Source: Marinomonas sp. SBI8L
GTDB lineage: Bacteria > Pseudomonadota > Gammaproteobacteria > Pseudomonadales > Marinomonadaceae
Assembly (NCBI RefSeq): GCF_001624705.1
Contig: NZ_JSEO01000014.1
Coordinates: 80,609 to 144,608 of the forward strand
DNA length: 64,000 bases
Direction: 5' to 3'
Shown here: one piece after another, positions 46,956-55,739 of the stretch
Numbering within the stretch: position 1 is the first letter of the stretch
Layout of the letters: the number at the start of each line of letters is the position of its first letter
The notes under the pieces: generated by a model
Seen by the model: only the letters and a program-made list of their open reading frames with translations
Databases searched by the model: none
What the model was told of the DNA's origin: nothing
Program-made: the position numbers and the translations under genes

Positions 46956-47720
46956 CTAAACTACCACTCCACTCTGATAAATCATTTTCCCAATCAAGAT
47001 AAAGCATACACTGATCAACATGGGTTTGACGATTTTACTGCCCTTGAGATGAACCATTTTGGAGCCGTAGTGGCCGCCTATCCATTGGCCTATGGCCATG
47101 ACAAAACCGATTTTCCATAGGATATGCCCGCCTATGATAAAGGTGATGATGGCGGCACCATTGGCAAAGAGTAATAGGAGTTTGGTGTGGGCAACGGCTT
47201 TGGCGGTGCTAAAGCCGAGTAAGGCGATGAAGGAAATCGCAAAGAAGGAGCTGGCGGCGGGGCCAAAGAAGCCATCATAGAAGGCGAGAAAAGGCACGAC
47301 AGCAAAGCTGAAAGCAGCAATGGTTAGGCGTTGGCTGGTGTCTATGTCAGCCATTCTGGGAGAGAAGATGGTATAAAGCGCGACGATACCTATCATCCAA
47401 GGGATATAAAGCACCAGATCATGATTGGGAATCAGCTGTACCGTATAGCCACCAAGGCCTGCGCTGATAAAGGTAACAATAATCGCCAGCTTGAACTTCT
47501 TCACGTCTATCAATCCGTGTTTTAGAAAATACCTTACGGAAGATATCTTGCCAAAGATGGCCTGAAACTTATTGGTGCCTATAGCTTGTACTGGGCTTAA
47601 GCCTGCTAACATCAAGGTGGGCAAAGCGATTAAGCCACCACCGCCACTGACGGAGTCGATAAAGCCGGCTAACACGGCCACGCCAAAAAGCATGGCGAGT
47701 AGTTCTGGGGTGATGATCAA
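46956..47720 (-). CDS. TauE/SafE (TSUP) family transporter
   Basis: This 254-aa inner-membrane protein has seven to eight TM helices. The family start is GVAVLAGFIDSVSGGGGLIALPTLMLAGLSPVQAIGTNKFQA, with a repeated half later (FFGPAASSFFAISFIALLGFSTAKAVAHTK). Members export sulfite, sulfoacetate or other organic anions, or are unassigned. No sulfur genes are nearby. GC is higher than in the restriction operon beside it, marking the return to core-like DNA. Confidence 0.88.
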   Translation of the reverse strand: MIITPELLAMLFGVAVLAGFIDSVSGGGGLIALPTLMLAGLSPVQAIGTNKFQAIFGKISSVRYFLKHGLIDVKKFKLAIIVTFISAGLGGYTVQLIPNHDLVLYIPWMIGIVALYTIFSPRMADIDTSQRLTIAAFSFAVVPFLAFYDGFFGPAASSFFAISFIALLGFSTAKAVAHTKLLLLFANGAAIITFIIGGHILWKIGFVMAIGQWIGGHYGSKMVHLKGSKIVKPMLISVCFILIGKMIYQSGVVV

Positions 47721-47860
47721 AACCTGTCCTTGTTCTGTATTTGTCTTTCTAAGTGTATTGAAAAAGAGGGAGAGTTTAACTCTTAGAAAAGTGAGTGCCT
47801 ATGCAGCAAATTGTCGCGGGAGAGTTAAAAATTAACAGCATCATAGGGAAATAAAAGAAA

Positions 47861-47887
47861 CACCTTCCCACGCTAGTTGGGAAGGTG
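47861..47887 (-). terminator. intrinsic terminator after the NlpC/P60 gene
   Basis: CACCTTCCCA (47861-47870) pairs with TGGGAAGGTG (47878-47887) around CGCTAGT. The A-rich sequence on its left gives a U-rich tail on the minus-strand transcript. Confidence 0.8.
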
Positions 47888-47902
47888 AAGAAATAAATAT
47901 GG

Positions 47903-49234
47903 TTAATTGAGCGCCAAGCTATCTGCTGGTCTATCAAGAATAACCATGCCTTGTACCTTGCTTAGGATACTGGCCTCTTGGATGAGGTTAGGCAACTCTT
48001 TACCTGGTTCTAAGGTGGTGATGACAGCTCGGCCTATGATGAATCGGCCCACACTGTCGTCTTCTTCTAGGGTACGTAAGCCCCAGATGTTATGGAAGAC
48101 AAGTGGCTCACCCGCTTTTTCGCCCACATACAACATGATGTGTCCACGTAGATAGATAAGCGTCATAAAGGGGATGGCGTCCTCTAGAATACGTTGTTTT
48201 TTGCCTTGGTTATCCAGTTCTTTAAGCTCGATATACTCACCCGCTTCTAGCTGCTTTGATGAGTTACGCTTGAGATAAACACCAAAGGGGGTGAAGAAGT
48301 CTTTGGTAAAAGCAGAACAGTCTCGATTCGCTAAAACACCACCCCAACCATAGTCTTCGCCGATTAAGGCGTTCGATATTTTATTCAAATTTGTTTGATT
48401 GAACTTAAGCGGTTTAGGCGCAACATTTTGCGCGTTGGCAGGTGATAGAACAAACTCTACACCTGTACCACCAGCTTGGTGATTTTTTTGTACTGTCACT
48501 AACTCACCTGCAATCACAGGAAAGATGGTACCTAGCTTGATGTATTCGATAAAGTTGTTGGCTTTATCAAACAGAGCAAAATCATCTTGCGTGGAGACAT
48601 AATAATTCCCATTTTTAAAACTGTCTCTTTGGGTTTTGTTCATCAAAACCACGTCTTTCACGGGTAACCATCCAAAGAGTGAATTCGCTTCCACATAGAC
48701 CCAAGCTTTATCTAAGGAATAGTGTGAGACAAATAGCGGTGTATTAATCTTGATATGAGAGTTTTGGTTATAGTCGAAAGGAAACCCTTCCCCAGGAGCA
48801 TCTGGATTATAGAAAATCACACTTTGAGTGGGGAAGACTCTCAAGTCCGTATTGTGAGTCGTGATGGCATACTCTCTGACTGTGTCGTATTCCTCAAAGT
48901 TAGAACGTCTGATTTGCTCTTCATACCATTCTTTTTTGCGAAGCTTGTGGTTTTCACCATAGGTTTCTTTTTTAAGGTAGTAACTGCCCCAGCTTGCTTG
49001 TTCTAGATCGTAAGACATTTGAGTAATGTCCCAAGGGCTAAAGAAGGTTTTGTTGTACTCTGCATCTAACCTTGCTTGTTCGTCAAAGTCGTAACTACCG
49101 ATAGATTGAGTATAGGATTCTGCGGTTTGCGGTAAGTTTTCTAAATCAGCAATTTCAGTAATCTTAGGGGTACTAGTACAGGCGCTAATTAACAAACTTA
49201 ATAGTGCTAACGAGACGGAATAACTCAATTTCAT
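47903..49234 (-). CDS. SH3/NlpC-P60 (C40 family) peptidoglycan hydrolase lipoprotein
   Basis: This is a roughly 443-aa lipoprotein. The signal peptide is MKLSYSVSLALLSLLISAC (lipobox ISAC). The middle carries an N-terminal all-helical plus SH3b1-type region (FSPWDITQMSYDLEQASW, TTHNTDLRVFPTQSVIF, DKAWVYVEANSLFGWLP). The NlpC/P60 catalytic domain has Cys in YGWGGVLANRDCSAFTKDFF and His in RGHIMLYVGEKAGEPLVFHNIWGLRT. It should cleave peptide bonds in peptidoglycan. The ATG at 49234 is chosen because AAGGAC lies 8 nt before it and the signal peptide begins there; the frame extends to 49261. Confidence 0.9.
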   Translation of the reverse strand: MKLSYSVSLALLSLLISACTSTPKITEIADLENLPQTAESYTQSIGSYDFDEQARLDAEYNKTFFSPWDITQMSYDLEQASWGSYYLKKETYGENHKLRKKEWYEEQIRRSNFEEYDTVREYAITTHNTDLRVFPTQSVIFYNPDAPGEGFPFDYNQNSHIKINTPLFVSHYSLDKAWVYVEANSLFGWLPVKDVVLMNKTQRDSFKNGNYYVSTQDDFALFDKANNFIEYIKLGTIFPVIAGELVTVQKNHQAGGTGVEFVLSPANAQNVAPKPLKFNQTNLNKISNALIGEDYGWGGVLANRDCSAFTKDFFTPFGVYLKRNSSKQLEAGEYIELKELDNQGKKQRILEDAIPFMTLIYLRGHIMLYVGEKAGEPLVFHNIWGLRTLEEDDSVGRFIIGRAVITTLEPGKELPNLIQEASILSKVQGMVILDRPADSLALN

Positions 49235-49422
49235 ATAGGTGTCCTTAAGGTTTTCGAACAAGTACTTTGATTGCTGTTAGCATTTGATTTTAGATGCTTA
49301 TTCCTTGTTATACCTTAATTTATTGTCAGCTATACTGAAGTAGCAAGTAAATTCATAAAAACTTCATGATTCTGCTACAAGTCTCAACTTCCCCCTAGCC
49401 AGATGCATTAGAGAGTGATTAA

Positions 49423-49693
49423 CTAGGGAAACTGCGATTAAGTAACCTCTTCTCAGTCTTTTCAGAAAAAGTATTAATCAAGGCGTCACTTTGATGTAAT
49501 GTAGGTACCTTTCGAGAAGGGACAACGCAGAGTTTTGCTTTTTCTGAAAGACCCGAAGGGCATGGTCTAAAAGCCCTATCTTTACGTTATGTGCCTTATT
49601 AATAGAGTGACTATTAAGCTGCGGCTCTTGCCATAAATCTAGGCGCTTTTATCCACACGCTGAGGCGGGAGGACTTATTCGCAGGTTCCCTAG
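49423..49693 (-). mobile_element. MITE-like element, long copy
   Basis: This 271-bp non-coding element lies between CTAGGGAAACTGCGATTAAGT (left end) and GACTTATTCGCAGGTTCCCTAG (right end), which are inverted repeats of each other. Inside, TTTTCAGAAAAAGTA and CTTTTTCTGAAAG are also inverted. It aligns in reverse orientation with 62861-63129. It contains no transposase, so any movement would need an enzyme from elsewhere. It separates the NlpC/P60 gene and the MATE gene. Confidence 0.78.
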
Positions 49694-49725
49694 GCTTATT
49701 TCAACTTTTCCCTAAAGAGACGCTA

Positions 49726-51411
49726 ATGAATGCACAAACTGCAAAATTTGTAGAAGGCTCTACCATGCACCACATTTTAGTCATGTCGGGTTCAGGCTCG
49801 GTTGGCTTAATGGCGCTGTTTGCCGTCGATCTATTGGATATGCTCTTTATCAGTATGCTGGGGCAAATTGAGCTTGCTGCGGCTGTCGGTTTTGCTGGTA
49901 CCTTGATGTTCTTCTCCACATCTGTGTCTATCGGTACTTCTATTGCTATGGGGGCTTTGGTGTCTAAAGCCATAGGTGCCAAGGAGTTTGATAATGCTAG
50001 GCAGTTAAGTGGCAGTATCATGCTCACCGCCTTTGCCATTAGTTTGGTTTTTACTGTCTTTATGTTTGCCTATATCCCTGAGTTATTAGCCTTAATTGGG
50101 GCAGAAGGAACCACAGCAGAACGGGCCGAAGCCTATTTACAAATACTGGTACCTAGTGGCCCATTTTTAGCGGTCGCCATGGCTGCTGGTGCTGGATTGA
50201 GATCAGCAGGTGATGCTAAGCGTTCTATGTGGGTTACGCTATCTGGCGGTATTGTTAACGCTATTTTGGACCCTATCTTTATTTTTGGTTTTAACTGGAA
50301 TGTGGAAGGCGCGGCTTTAGCCTCTGTAATTTCACGTTTTGCCGTTTTGTATTTCTCTTTATACCCATTAATTAAACACCATAATCTGGTGAGCTTTCCG
50401 AGCCTCAGCCAGTGGTTAAAACATATTAAGGCCATTTTAAAGATTGCAGTGCCGGCCATTTTTACTAACGCTGCGACACCAATCGGTAACGCTATCGTCA
50501 CCACCAGCATTGCTCAATATGGTAATGATTTTGTCGCAGGCTATGCGGTGATTGGTCGCCTCATCCCTGTGTGTTTTGCAGCTATCTTTGCTCTCTCTGG
50601 TGCTGTTGGCCCAATTATCGGCCAAAACCTTGGTGCTAAGCGTATCGATAGAGTTAAAGAGACCCTTTATAACTCGCTCCTTGTTACCTTTATCTATACC
50701 TTATTTGTTTGTTTAATCCTCTTCTTTGTACAAGATTACATTGTTCAAGGCTTCACTTTAGAAGGTGATGCCGTGCTTATCGTGCAAGCATTTTGTACTT
50801 ATGTGGCTATTACCTTCGTTTTTAATGGTGCTATTTTTGTTGCCAACACCTCTTTCAATAACTTAGGTAAACCTATCTACTCAACCATTCTTAGCCTAGG
50901 TCGTGCCACTATAGGAACCTTGCCTTTCGTCTATCTTGGCTCTCTTTGGTTTGGTGCCTTGGGTGTACTTTATGGACAAGCACTGGGCAATATCATCTTC
51001 GGTGTGATCGCTATCTTAGTATTACAGCGCCATATAAAAGAGCTAATGCTAAGCTCTGCCGCTGATAATCAGAGTGAAGCAGATACAGCCCAAGAAACCG
51101 CAAACCCAGTACAAGCTGAAGCGGTTTTAGAAGCGGCTGCTGAGAAAACAGAAGAAACGGTTTCAGATACACAAGTAGACTGGCAGACATTGGCTAAATC
51201 TAACCCTGCTTGTGAACAAGCGCTAAAAGAAGATGATGAAATCCCACTCTCTTGCCTTAACGCACAACCTTTCTGCACACTCGATGCGGTTCTCATAGAC
51301 GACCTAGCCTCACACAAGGACGAGCTAGTCACAGCGCCTATGATTAATAGTGAAGAGAGAAGCAGTAGCGTGATAAATAACGAAGATGAGAAAGAGTTAA
51401 AGGAAAAGTAA
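49726..51411 (+). CDS. MATE family efflux transporter with long acidic C-terminal tail
   Basis: This 561-aa protein has twelve predicted TM helices of the MATE fold (SGSVGLMALFAVDLLDMLFISMLGQIELAAAVG ... ; GAGLRSAGDAKRSMWVTLSGGIVNAILDPIFIF; the second half begins after IAVPAIFTNAATPIGNAIV). It would export cationic drugs or metabolites using Na or H gradients. After the last helix (about 445) comes a roughly 115-residue acidic, Ala/Glu-rich cytosolic tail with three cysteines, which MATE proteins usually lack. The start is 32 bp after a MITE-like element, which may influence its promoter. Confidence 0.9.
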   Translation: MNAQTAKFVEGSTMHHILVMSGSGSVGLMALFAVDLLDMLFISMLGQIELAAAVGFAGTLMFFSTSVSIGTSIAMGALVSKAIGAKEFDNARQLSGSIMLTAFAISLVFTVFMFAYIPELLALIGAEGTTAERAEAYLQILVPSGPFLAVAMAAGAGLRSAGDAKRSMWVTLSGGIVNAILDPIFIFGFNWNVEGAALASVISRFAVLYFSLYPLIKHHNLVSFPSLSQWLKHIKAILKIAVPAIFTNAATPIGNAIVTTSIAQYGNDFVAGYAVIGRLIPVCFAAIFALSGAVGPIIGQNLGAKRIDRVKETLYNSLLVTFIYTLFVCLILFFVQDYIVQGFTLEGDAVLIVQAFCTYVAITFVFNGAIFVANTSFNNLGKPIYSTILSLGRATIGTLPFVYLGSLWFGALGVLYGQALGNIIFGVIAILVLQRHIKELMLSSAADNQSEADTAQETANPVQAEAVLEAAAEKTEETVSDTQVDWQTLAKSNPACEQALKEDDEIPLSCLNAQPFCTLDAVLIDDLASHKDELVTAPMINSEERSSSVINNEDEKELKEK

Positions 51412-51485
51412 GGCGAAAGGAAAAGTTAGACGGCCTTAACGACGATAGATAATGATAAAACCTTCTCTATCGTCATGAACAAACA

Positions 51486-51516
51486 GAGAAGAGGTGACTT
51501 AATCGCAGGTTCCTTA
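51486..51516 (-). mobile_element. solo end of the MITE-like element
   Basis: 31 bp (GAGAAGAGGTGACTT ... CGCAGGTTCCTTA) equal the terminal part of the element at 62861-63129. The rest of the element is missing. The stop codon of the gene at 51514 (TTA on the plus strand) is its last three bases. Confidence 0.7.
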
Positions 51517-52254
51517 ATACCAACGAGACAAGATCTCATCGTATACCCCATTGGCTTTTATCTTCTCCATGGCTAGTTGTATTTCTTTGCTGATCTCTGG
51601 GGGAAAGTCCAAACCAGCCCCAAGGTAGATGTAATTCACGCCGCCTATATTTGGCCCAGCCACTAAACTTTGTTTGTCATAACCTAGCTTTTGCCACTGA
51701 TAAGTATCCACCAATTTAGATTCCACCATGGCATCTAGCCTTTTCTTAGCCAGTAAATCGATTAGCTGTCGAATATCATCTGCTTCATAAATACTGGCAA
51801 AACCAGCCTCTTCTAAGTCAGGAATAATCGATGACCCTTGAATAACACCAACAGACAGCCATTTGCTTTTCTCAAGGGTAAGATCACTTGCTTGTGTGCC
51901 TTTCGTTGCGAACTCGTCATACAAGGTTAGACGTATTTGATTAGGGACAAGCGGTACAATCCAAGAGAAATGGGGCTCTCTGGTTGGGGTTCTAGTAAGC
52001 GGGATAATGAGAGAGCCTTTGGTTTTGTGCACCATTTTTAAGGCACGGGGCCAAGGCATAGATTGATAACGAAAACTTGGACCGCCATGCAGGGTAATTT
52101 GTTCTAATATTTCGACTGTCACACCCGCATCACGCCCATCGACTGTGCCACACCAAGGCATGGTTTCATGGCGATAAACCAATACCTCTGTCGCATTTGT
52201 AAAGCTTGTAGAAAGACTTGATACCAATATTAATAATAAAAAAGCCGCTTTCAT
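51514..52254 (-). CDS. periplasmic solute-binding-like protein (SBP_bac_3 type)
   Basis: This 246-aa exported protein has a signal peptide (MKAAFLLLILVSSLSTSFTNA), followed by VLVYRHETMPWCGTVDGRDAGVTVEILEQI and the ligand-lobe motif RYQSMPWPRALKMVHKTKGSLIIPLTRT, like the orphan binding proteins at 19.8, 53.4 and 56.9 kb. No transporter gene is adjacent. Its stop codon lies within a leftover end of the MITE-like element, so the C-terminus (ILSRWY) may have been set by that insertion. Confidence 0.82.
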   Translation of the reverse strand: MKAAFLLLILVSSLSTSFTNATEVLVYRHETMPWCGTVDGRDAGVTVEILEQITLHGGPSFRYQSMPWPRALKMVHKTKGSLIIPLTRTPTREPHFSWIVPLVPNQIRLTLYDEFATKGTQASDLTLEKSKWLSVGVIQGSSIIPDLEEAGFASIYEADDIRQLIDLLAKKRLDAMVESKLVDTYQWQKLGYDKQSLVAGPNIGGVNYIYLGAGLDFPPEISKEIQLAMEKIKANGVYDEILSRWY

Positions 52255-52517
52255 TCATCTCTCATACATTATCAATTCATTTGGAAAAGGCAGGGAATAA
52301 ACCACATGGTTTTGCTTTCTGCCTTACTTATTAAATTAGCATAGTTTGATATAAATAATGATATTAGCGTTTTCACAAATACCCATAAGACAAATGTCAC
52401 ATTCTTTGTTTACTAAAGAGACAAAAGACAGATTATTTCCTGAGTTAGATCAAAAGAGCCATTATTCACCTTGTTAAAATAGCGCCCCTTTATTCTCCCT
52501 AAGACACAATTCTTTCC

Positions 52518-53333
52518 ATGCAAAACCTCTATCAAGAAGCCAAATCGTGTTTTTTAGCTGCTGATCCAGACGATAAAATCGCACTTACTTATCAAACCTG
52601 CGCCGCTTGGCAAGCGAATAAGTTAAGTTGGCGTGAAGGCGCACCCATAGAACGTCTTAATGAACCGGGCCGCCTAGAGAAACCTGAAATTGTCATGCCA
52701 AGGGAGATAGGTAAACGGAAGCTAAAGAAAGAAGCTGGCAGAGCGGCGCTTATTCATGCTCTGGCCCATATTGAGCTAACAGCAGTTAACCTTGCTTGGG
52801 ACTCAATTTATCGTTATCGAGATATGCCTAAAGACTACTACCAAGATTGGGTGCAATGCGCCCAAGAAGAAGCTGAACACTTTAGCCTGTTACGCGAAAG
52901 GCTCAGAGAAATGGGTTATGACTATGGCAGTTTTCCTGCTCACAATGAGTTATGGAAAATGGCCGTCACCACAGCAGATGATCTCACCGATAGAATGGCA
53001 ATAGTTCACAGGGTATTTGAAGCACGCGCCTTGGATGTAATCCCAGGCACATTAAAAAAGTTTGAAGCTCAAAATGACAAGCAGATGGTAAAGGTTCTTA
53101 CCAAGATTTGTAATGAAGAAGTTGGCCATGTGAGTTCCGGTACTCGCTGGTTTCGTTATCGTTGTGAGCAAGCCAAACTTAACCCTGATACGCATTTCAT
53201 TCACTTAATTGAAAAGTATATGAAGCAGCCTTTAAGTGGCCCCTTTAATCATGAGGCACGGCTCGCCTCTGGTTTTAGCCAAAATGAGCTTAATTATTTA
53301 GAGCAAAGCGCCACTTACAAGCGCCAAGGCTAA
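52518..53333 (+). CDS. DUF455 ferritin-like protein
   Basis: This 271-aa protein has the ferritin-like di-iron signature of DUF455: LAHIELTAVNLAWDSIYRYRDMP (E-x-x... with H), QCAQEEAEHFSLL (ExxH) and NEEVGHVSSGTRWF (second ExxH), with HRVFEARALDVIPGTLKKFE between. Such carboxylate-bridged di-iron proteins are mostly oxygenases or oxidases (MiaE is a relative); the substrate here is unknown. It is expected to be cytoplasmic and is monocistronic, convergent with the binding protein at 53352. Confidence 0.88.
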   Translation: MQNLYQEAKSCFLAADPDDKIALTYQTCAAWQANKLSWREGAPIERLNEPGRLEKPEIVMPREIGKRKLKKEAGRAALIHALAHIELTAVNLAWDSIYRYRDMPKDYYQDWVQCAQEEAEHFSLLRERLREMGYDYGSFPAHNELWKMAVTTADDLTDRMAIVHRVFEARALDVIPGTLKKFEAQNDKQMVKVLTKICNEEVGHVSSGTRWFRYRCEQAKLNPDTHFIHLIEKYMKQPLSGPFNHEARLASGFSQNELNYLEQSATYKRQG

Positions 53334-53351
53334 CCCTTAGATAAACATCGG

Positions 53352-54137
53352 TCAGTTTTCGAGTAGATATAGACCGGCTCTAGATTCAGCAAAGTATTGA
53401 TCGTATTTACCGGATGCTTTCAGCCGCTTTAAACCTTTATTGAAGGTTTCGACTAAACGAGCGCTTCGCTCTAACTTTTTAGGAAAGATGACACTTTGAA
53501 AGGTTTCAGCTAAGAGCTTAGGATGATAAGTAATGCGATCAGCTTGATCCGCTGGTAAGTCCTTTTTAATCATATATAGCCCTGGGTCCATTCCCATTGC
53601 CACAGCATCCATTCGTCCACCTAATAGCTTGGTGATGTTAAGGCGCTCGGTCGACACATATTGCACCTTGAAGAGCTTGTTTTGTTTCGCCTCTTCAAAC
53701 ATATCACCATAAAAATACCCATCTGTTATTCCTATCTGCTTATTTTTTAAGTCCGCCATGGAATCCCAGATTAATGGTTTTTCTTTTAAGGAAAACAGCA
53801 CTTTAGGTATCGAGTTGGTTGCATCACTTATATAAAAGTCTTCTTGTATATCAGGCCTTGTAATCGCCCAACCAACTGAACCATCCCATCGCCCTTCTCT
53901 GGCAAGCCTTAAATAGCGCTTCCAAGGAAAGTAGCCAAACTCGACGTCGATTCCTTCTAGTGCAAAGGAGTCACGAACGATTCTAGAGACAAGTCCATTA
54001 TGCTTTAGAGTATGTTCTGAGGTGAAAGGCGCCCATTCGCCACTGGTTAATCTGACGGTTTCAGCATTAAGGTTATTGGCCTGAAATCCAGCAAAAGTGA
54101 TCAGAAAAGTAAGTACTCGTATCTGTTTTTTATTCAT
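53352..54137 (-). CDS. periplasmic solute-binding-like protein (SBP_bac_3 type)
   Basis: This 261-aa exported protein has a signal peptide (QIRVLTFLITFAGFQANNLNA) and the binding fold: LTSGEWAPFTSEHTLKHNGLVSRIVRDSFALEGIDVEFGYFPWKRYLRLAREGRWDGSVGW. No ABC components are adjacent. It differs in sequence from the other three orphan binding proteins in this window, so it is not a recent tandem copy. Confidence 0.82.
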   Translation of the reverse strand: MNKKQIRVLTFLITFAGFQANNLNAETVRLTSGEWAPFTSEHTLKHNGLVSRIVRDSFALEGIDVEFGYFPWKRYLRLAREGRWDGSVGWAITRPDIQEDFYISDATNSIPKVLFSLKEKPLIWDSMADLKNKQIGITDGYFYGDMFEEAKQNKLFKVQYVSTERLNITKLLGGRMDAVAMGMDPGLYMIKKDLPADQADRITYHPKLLAETFQSVIFPKKLERSARLVETFNKGLKRLKASGKYDQYFAESRAGLYLLEN

Positions 54138-54293
54138 GGCTAGTCACTTAGTCAAAATAAAACTGAATTAAGTGTCAGTTAGTATAAACAAACCATCTAG
54201 GATCGCCGAGCGATAAAGCGTGTACTAATGTGAAGCTGATTCATAAAATTAAAAACACGATAACTTGAGCGTATAATACTAAAGATCAGATAC

Positions 54294-54320
54294 AAAAAAG
54301 CCCCAATAAATTGAGGCTTT
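54294..54320 (-). terminator. intrinsic terminator after yhhQ
   Basis: AAAGCCCCAA (54297-54306) pairs with TTGAGGCTTT (54311-54320), one mismatch, TAAA loop. On the minus strand it ends in a U-run. It lies downstream of the yhhQ gene. Confidence 0.82.
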
Positions 54321-54355
54321 AGAGATAAGGCTTTGAGATAGTACTTAGAGCAAGC

Positions 54356-55021
54356 TTAGGCTGATTTAGCTAGCTTTTGAGTCAGTTTATTCAGTAAGAC
54401 ACCGTATAAGGGCACAAACATACATAGGCTGATAATCAGCTTAAAGCCATAATCGACTAGAGCAATTTCTACCCAGTTTTCTGCCATAAAAGCATCGCTA
54501 CTTTGATAAAAAGCTACACCAAAGAAAACCAAGGTATCCACGGCGTTACCCACTACAGTGGATAAAGATGGGGCAATCCACCAAGCTTTTGCCTGTCTTA
54601 GTTTATTAAAAACAGTTACATCCATGACTTGGCCAACGACATACGCCGCAAAGCTTGCAATGGCGATACGAGCAACAAAAGTATCAAGTTGCGCAAGTTT
54701 TTCTATCCCTTGGTAACTACCCTGATAAAACAGGACAGAAGCCACGTAAGACACCAGCAATGCAGGTAACATCACGGTCAAAATGATACGTCTTGCTAAA
54801 GCAGCACCATAAAGGCGAACGGTTAAATCAGTCGCTAGGAATACAAAAGGAAAGGTGAAAGCTCCCCAAGTCGTATGTAAACCAAAGATGGTAAAGGGAA
54901 GTTGAACGAGATAGTTACTCGATGCCAAGATAAGAATATGGAATCCAGCAAGAATAAGCAGGGCTTTTTTTATGGTTGACGCATTGTTAGATAATGCATC
55001 AAATGTCGGAGTCATTTGCAT
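54356..55021 (-). CDS. yhhQ: queuosine precursor transporter YhhQ
   Basis: This 221-aa inner-membrane protein has six TM helices typical of YhhQ (COG1738): ILASSNYLVQLPFTIFGLHTTWGAFTFPFVFLATDLTVRLYGAALAR, then FAAYVVGQVMDVTVFNKLRQAKAWWIAPSLSTVVGNAVDTLVFFGVAFY. YhhQ imports preQ0/preQ1 for queuosine modification of tRNA. The ATG at 55021 has AAGGAC 7-8 nt upstream. The leader carries a preQ1-I-like fold (55029-55076) that would hide this ribosome binding site when the ligand is bound. Confidence 0.92.
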   Translation of the reverse strand: MQMTPTFDALSNNASTIKKALLILAGFHILILASSNYLVQLPFTIFGLHTTWGAFTFPFVFLATDLTVRLYGAALARRIILTVMLPALLVSYVASVLFYQGSYQGIEKLAQLDTFVARIAIASFAAYVVGQVMDVTVFNKLRQAKAWWIAPSLSTVVGNAVDTLVFFGVAFYQSSDAFMAENWVEIALVDYGFKLIISLCMFVPLYGVLLNKLTQKLAKSA

Positions 55022-55028
55022 TGTATTG

Positions 55029-55076
55029 TCCTTTTTATGAAACGCCAGGGGTGAGGGAACCCTGAATCAGGCGCGC
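55029..55076 (-). promoter_or_regulatory. candidate preQ1-I-type riboswitch in the yhhQ leader
   Basis: Read on the minus strand, CAGGG (55064-55060) pairs with CCCTG (55050-55046) around a short loop rich in C and U. It is followed by an A-rich tail (CATAAAAAGGAC) whose AGGA can pair with TCCCT of the loop: the H-type pseudoknot plan of preQ1-I riboswitches. An outer CGCC/GGCG pair encloses it. The tail holds the yhhQ ribosome binding site. The spacer between stem and tail is a few bases longer than in the known minimal aptamers, so this is only likely. Confidence 0.45.
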
Positions 55077-55230
55077 ATTGTCCATAATTTAGACAGGTGT
55101 GTAAAGCTAAATGAAACTATATTTAACCGATCGGTCAGACATTTTGAGTTTTAGTTTTCATATTATAAAAACCAGTTTAAAAAACGCTTAACTAGAAAAA
55201 GCACTTAGAGAAGAAAATACTAAAAAAGAG

Positions 55231-55710
55231 CTAAGAAATAGGAATGGGGAAAACGCGCTTAAATCGCTCTAACACCAACATCATGTCTTCTTGTGGGGTA
55301 ATCTTTAATTCATCACACTCTTGGCTAAAAAAGTCCCAATGGGCATCACGCCACCAACTCAGGCTTTTATCCCCTTCTCCCTCTGCTGCGGCAAATTCAG
55401 CGGTTACATCTTGATAAGCACAAAGGGTTACTGAGGTAATTTCGATAATACATATAGGCTCACCGTCCCAGTTAGTGACAACCTGTAAGGCGCCGACTTC
55501 TGGCATAGGGTCACCTTCGACCTCATACCAATGCGCCATACTACAAGAAGCGGTTTTCTCATCCTTTAAAATAAGGTCAGCACAGACATTGGCATTGTAT
55601 TCATCGGCACAAAAATAATCAGCGCTCACACTGCTTACCTTGGCTTGTTCCTCTTCACAAAGACTTACTAGGTAAGTGTCTAAATATGCCTGTGATCTTG
55701 GCTCTAACAT
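55231..55710 (-). CDS. ASCH domain-containing protein
   Basis: This 159-aa cytoplasmic protein has the ASCH beta-barrel pattern: ADLILKDEKTASCSMAHWYEVEGDPMPEVGALQVVTNWDGEPICIIEITSVTLCAYQDVT, then GEGDKSLSWWRDAHWDFFSQE. ASCH proteins bind RNA or, in some bacteria, hydrolyse N4-acetylcytidine; the LK and WR-D-H residues fit the latter only loosely. It follows the aldo/keto reductase gene on the same strand by about 30 bp and is probably in one operon with it. Confidence 0.88.
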   Translation of the reverse strand: MLEPRSQAYLDTYLVSLCEEEQAKVSSVSADYFCADEYNANVCADLILKDEKTASCSMAHWYEVEGDPMPEVGALQVVTNWDGEPICIIEITSVTLCAYQDVTAEFAAAEGEGDKSLSWWRDAHWDFFSQECDELKITPQEDMMLVLERFKRVFPIPIS

Positions 55711-55739
55711 AGGGTTTCCTTATCTCTATTTAAGCTTTT

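Noticed and set aside
50133-50510. 125-codon minus-strand frame inside the MATE gene
   Set aside because: Antisense shadow of a conserved membrane-protein gene; no start signal.
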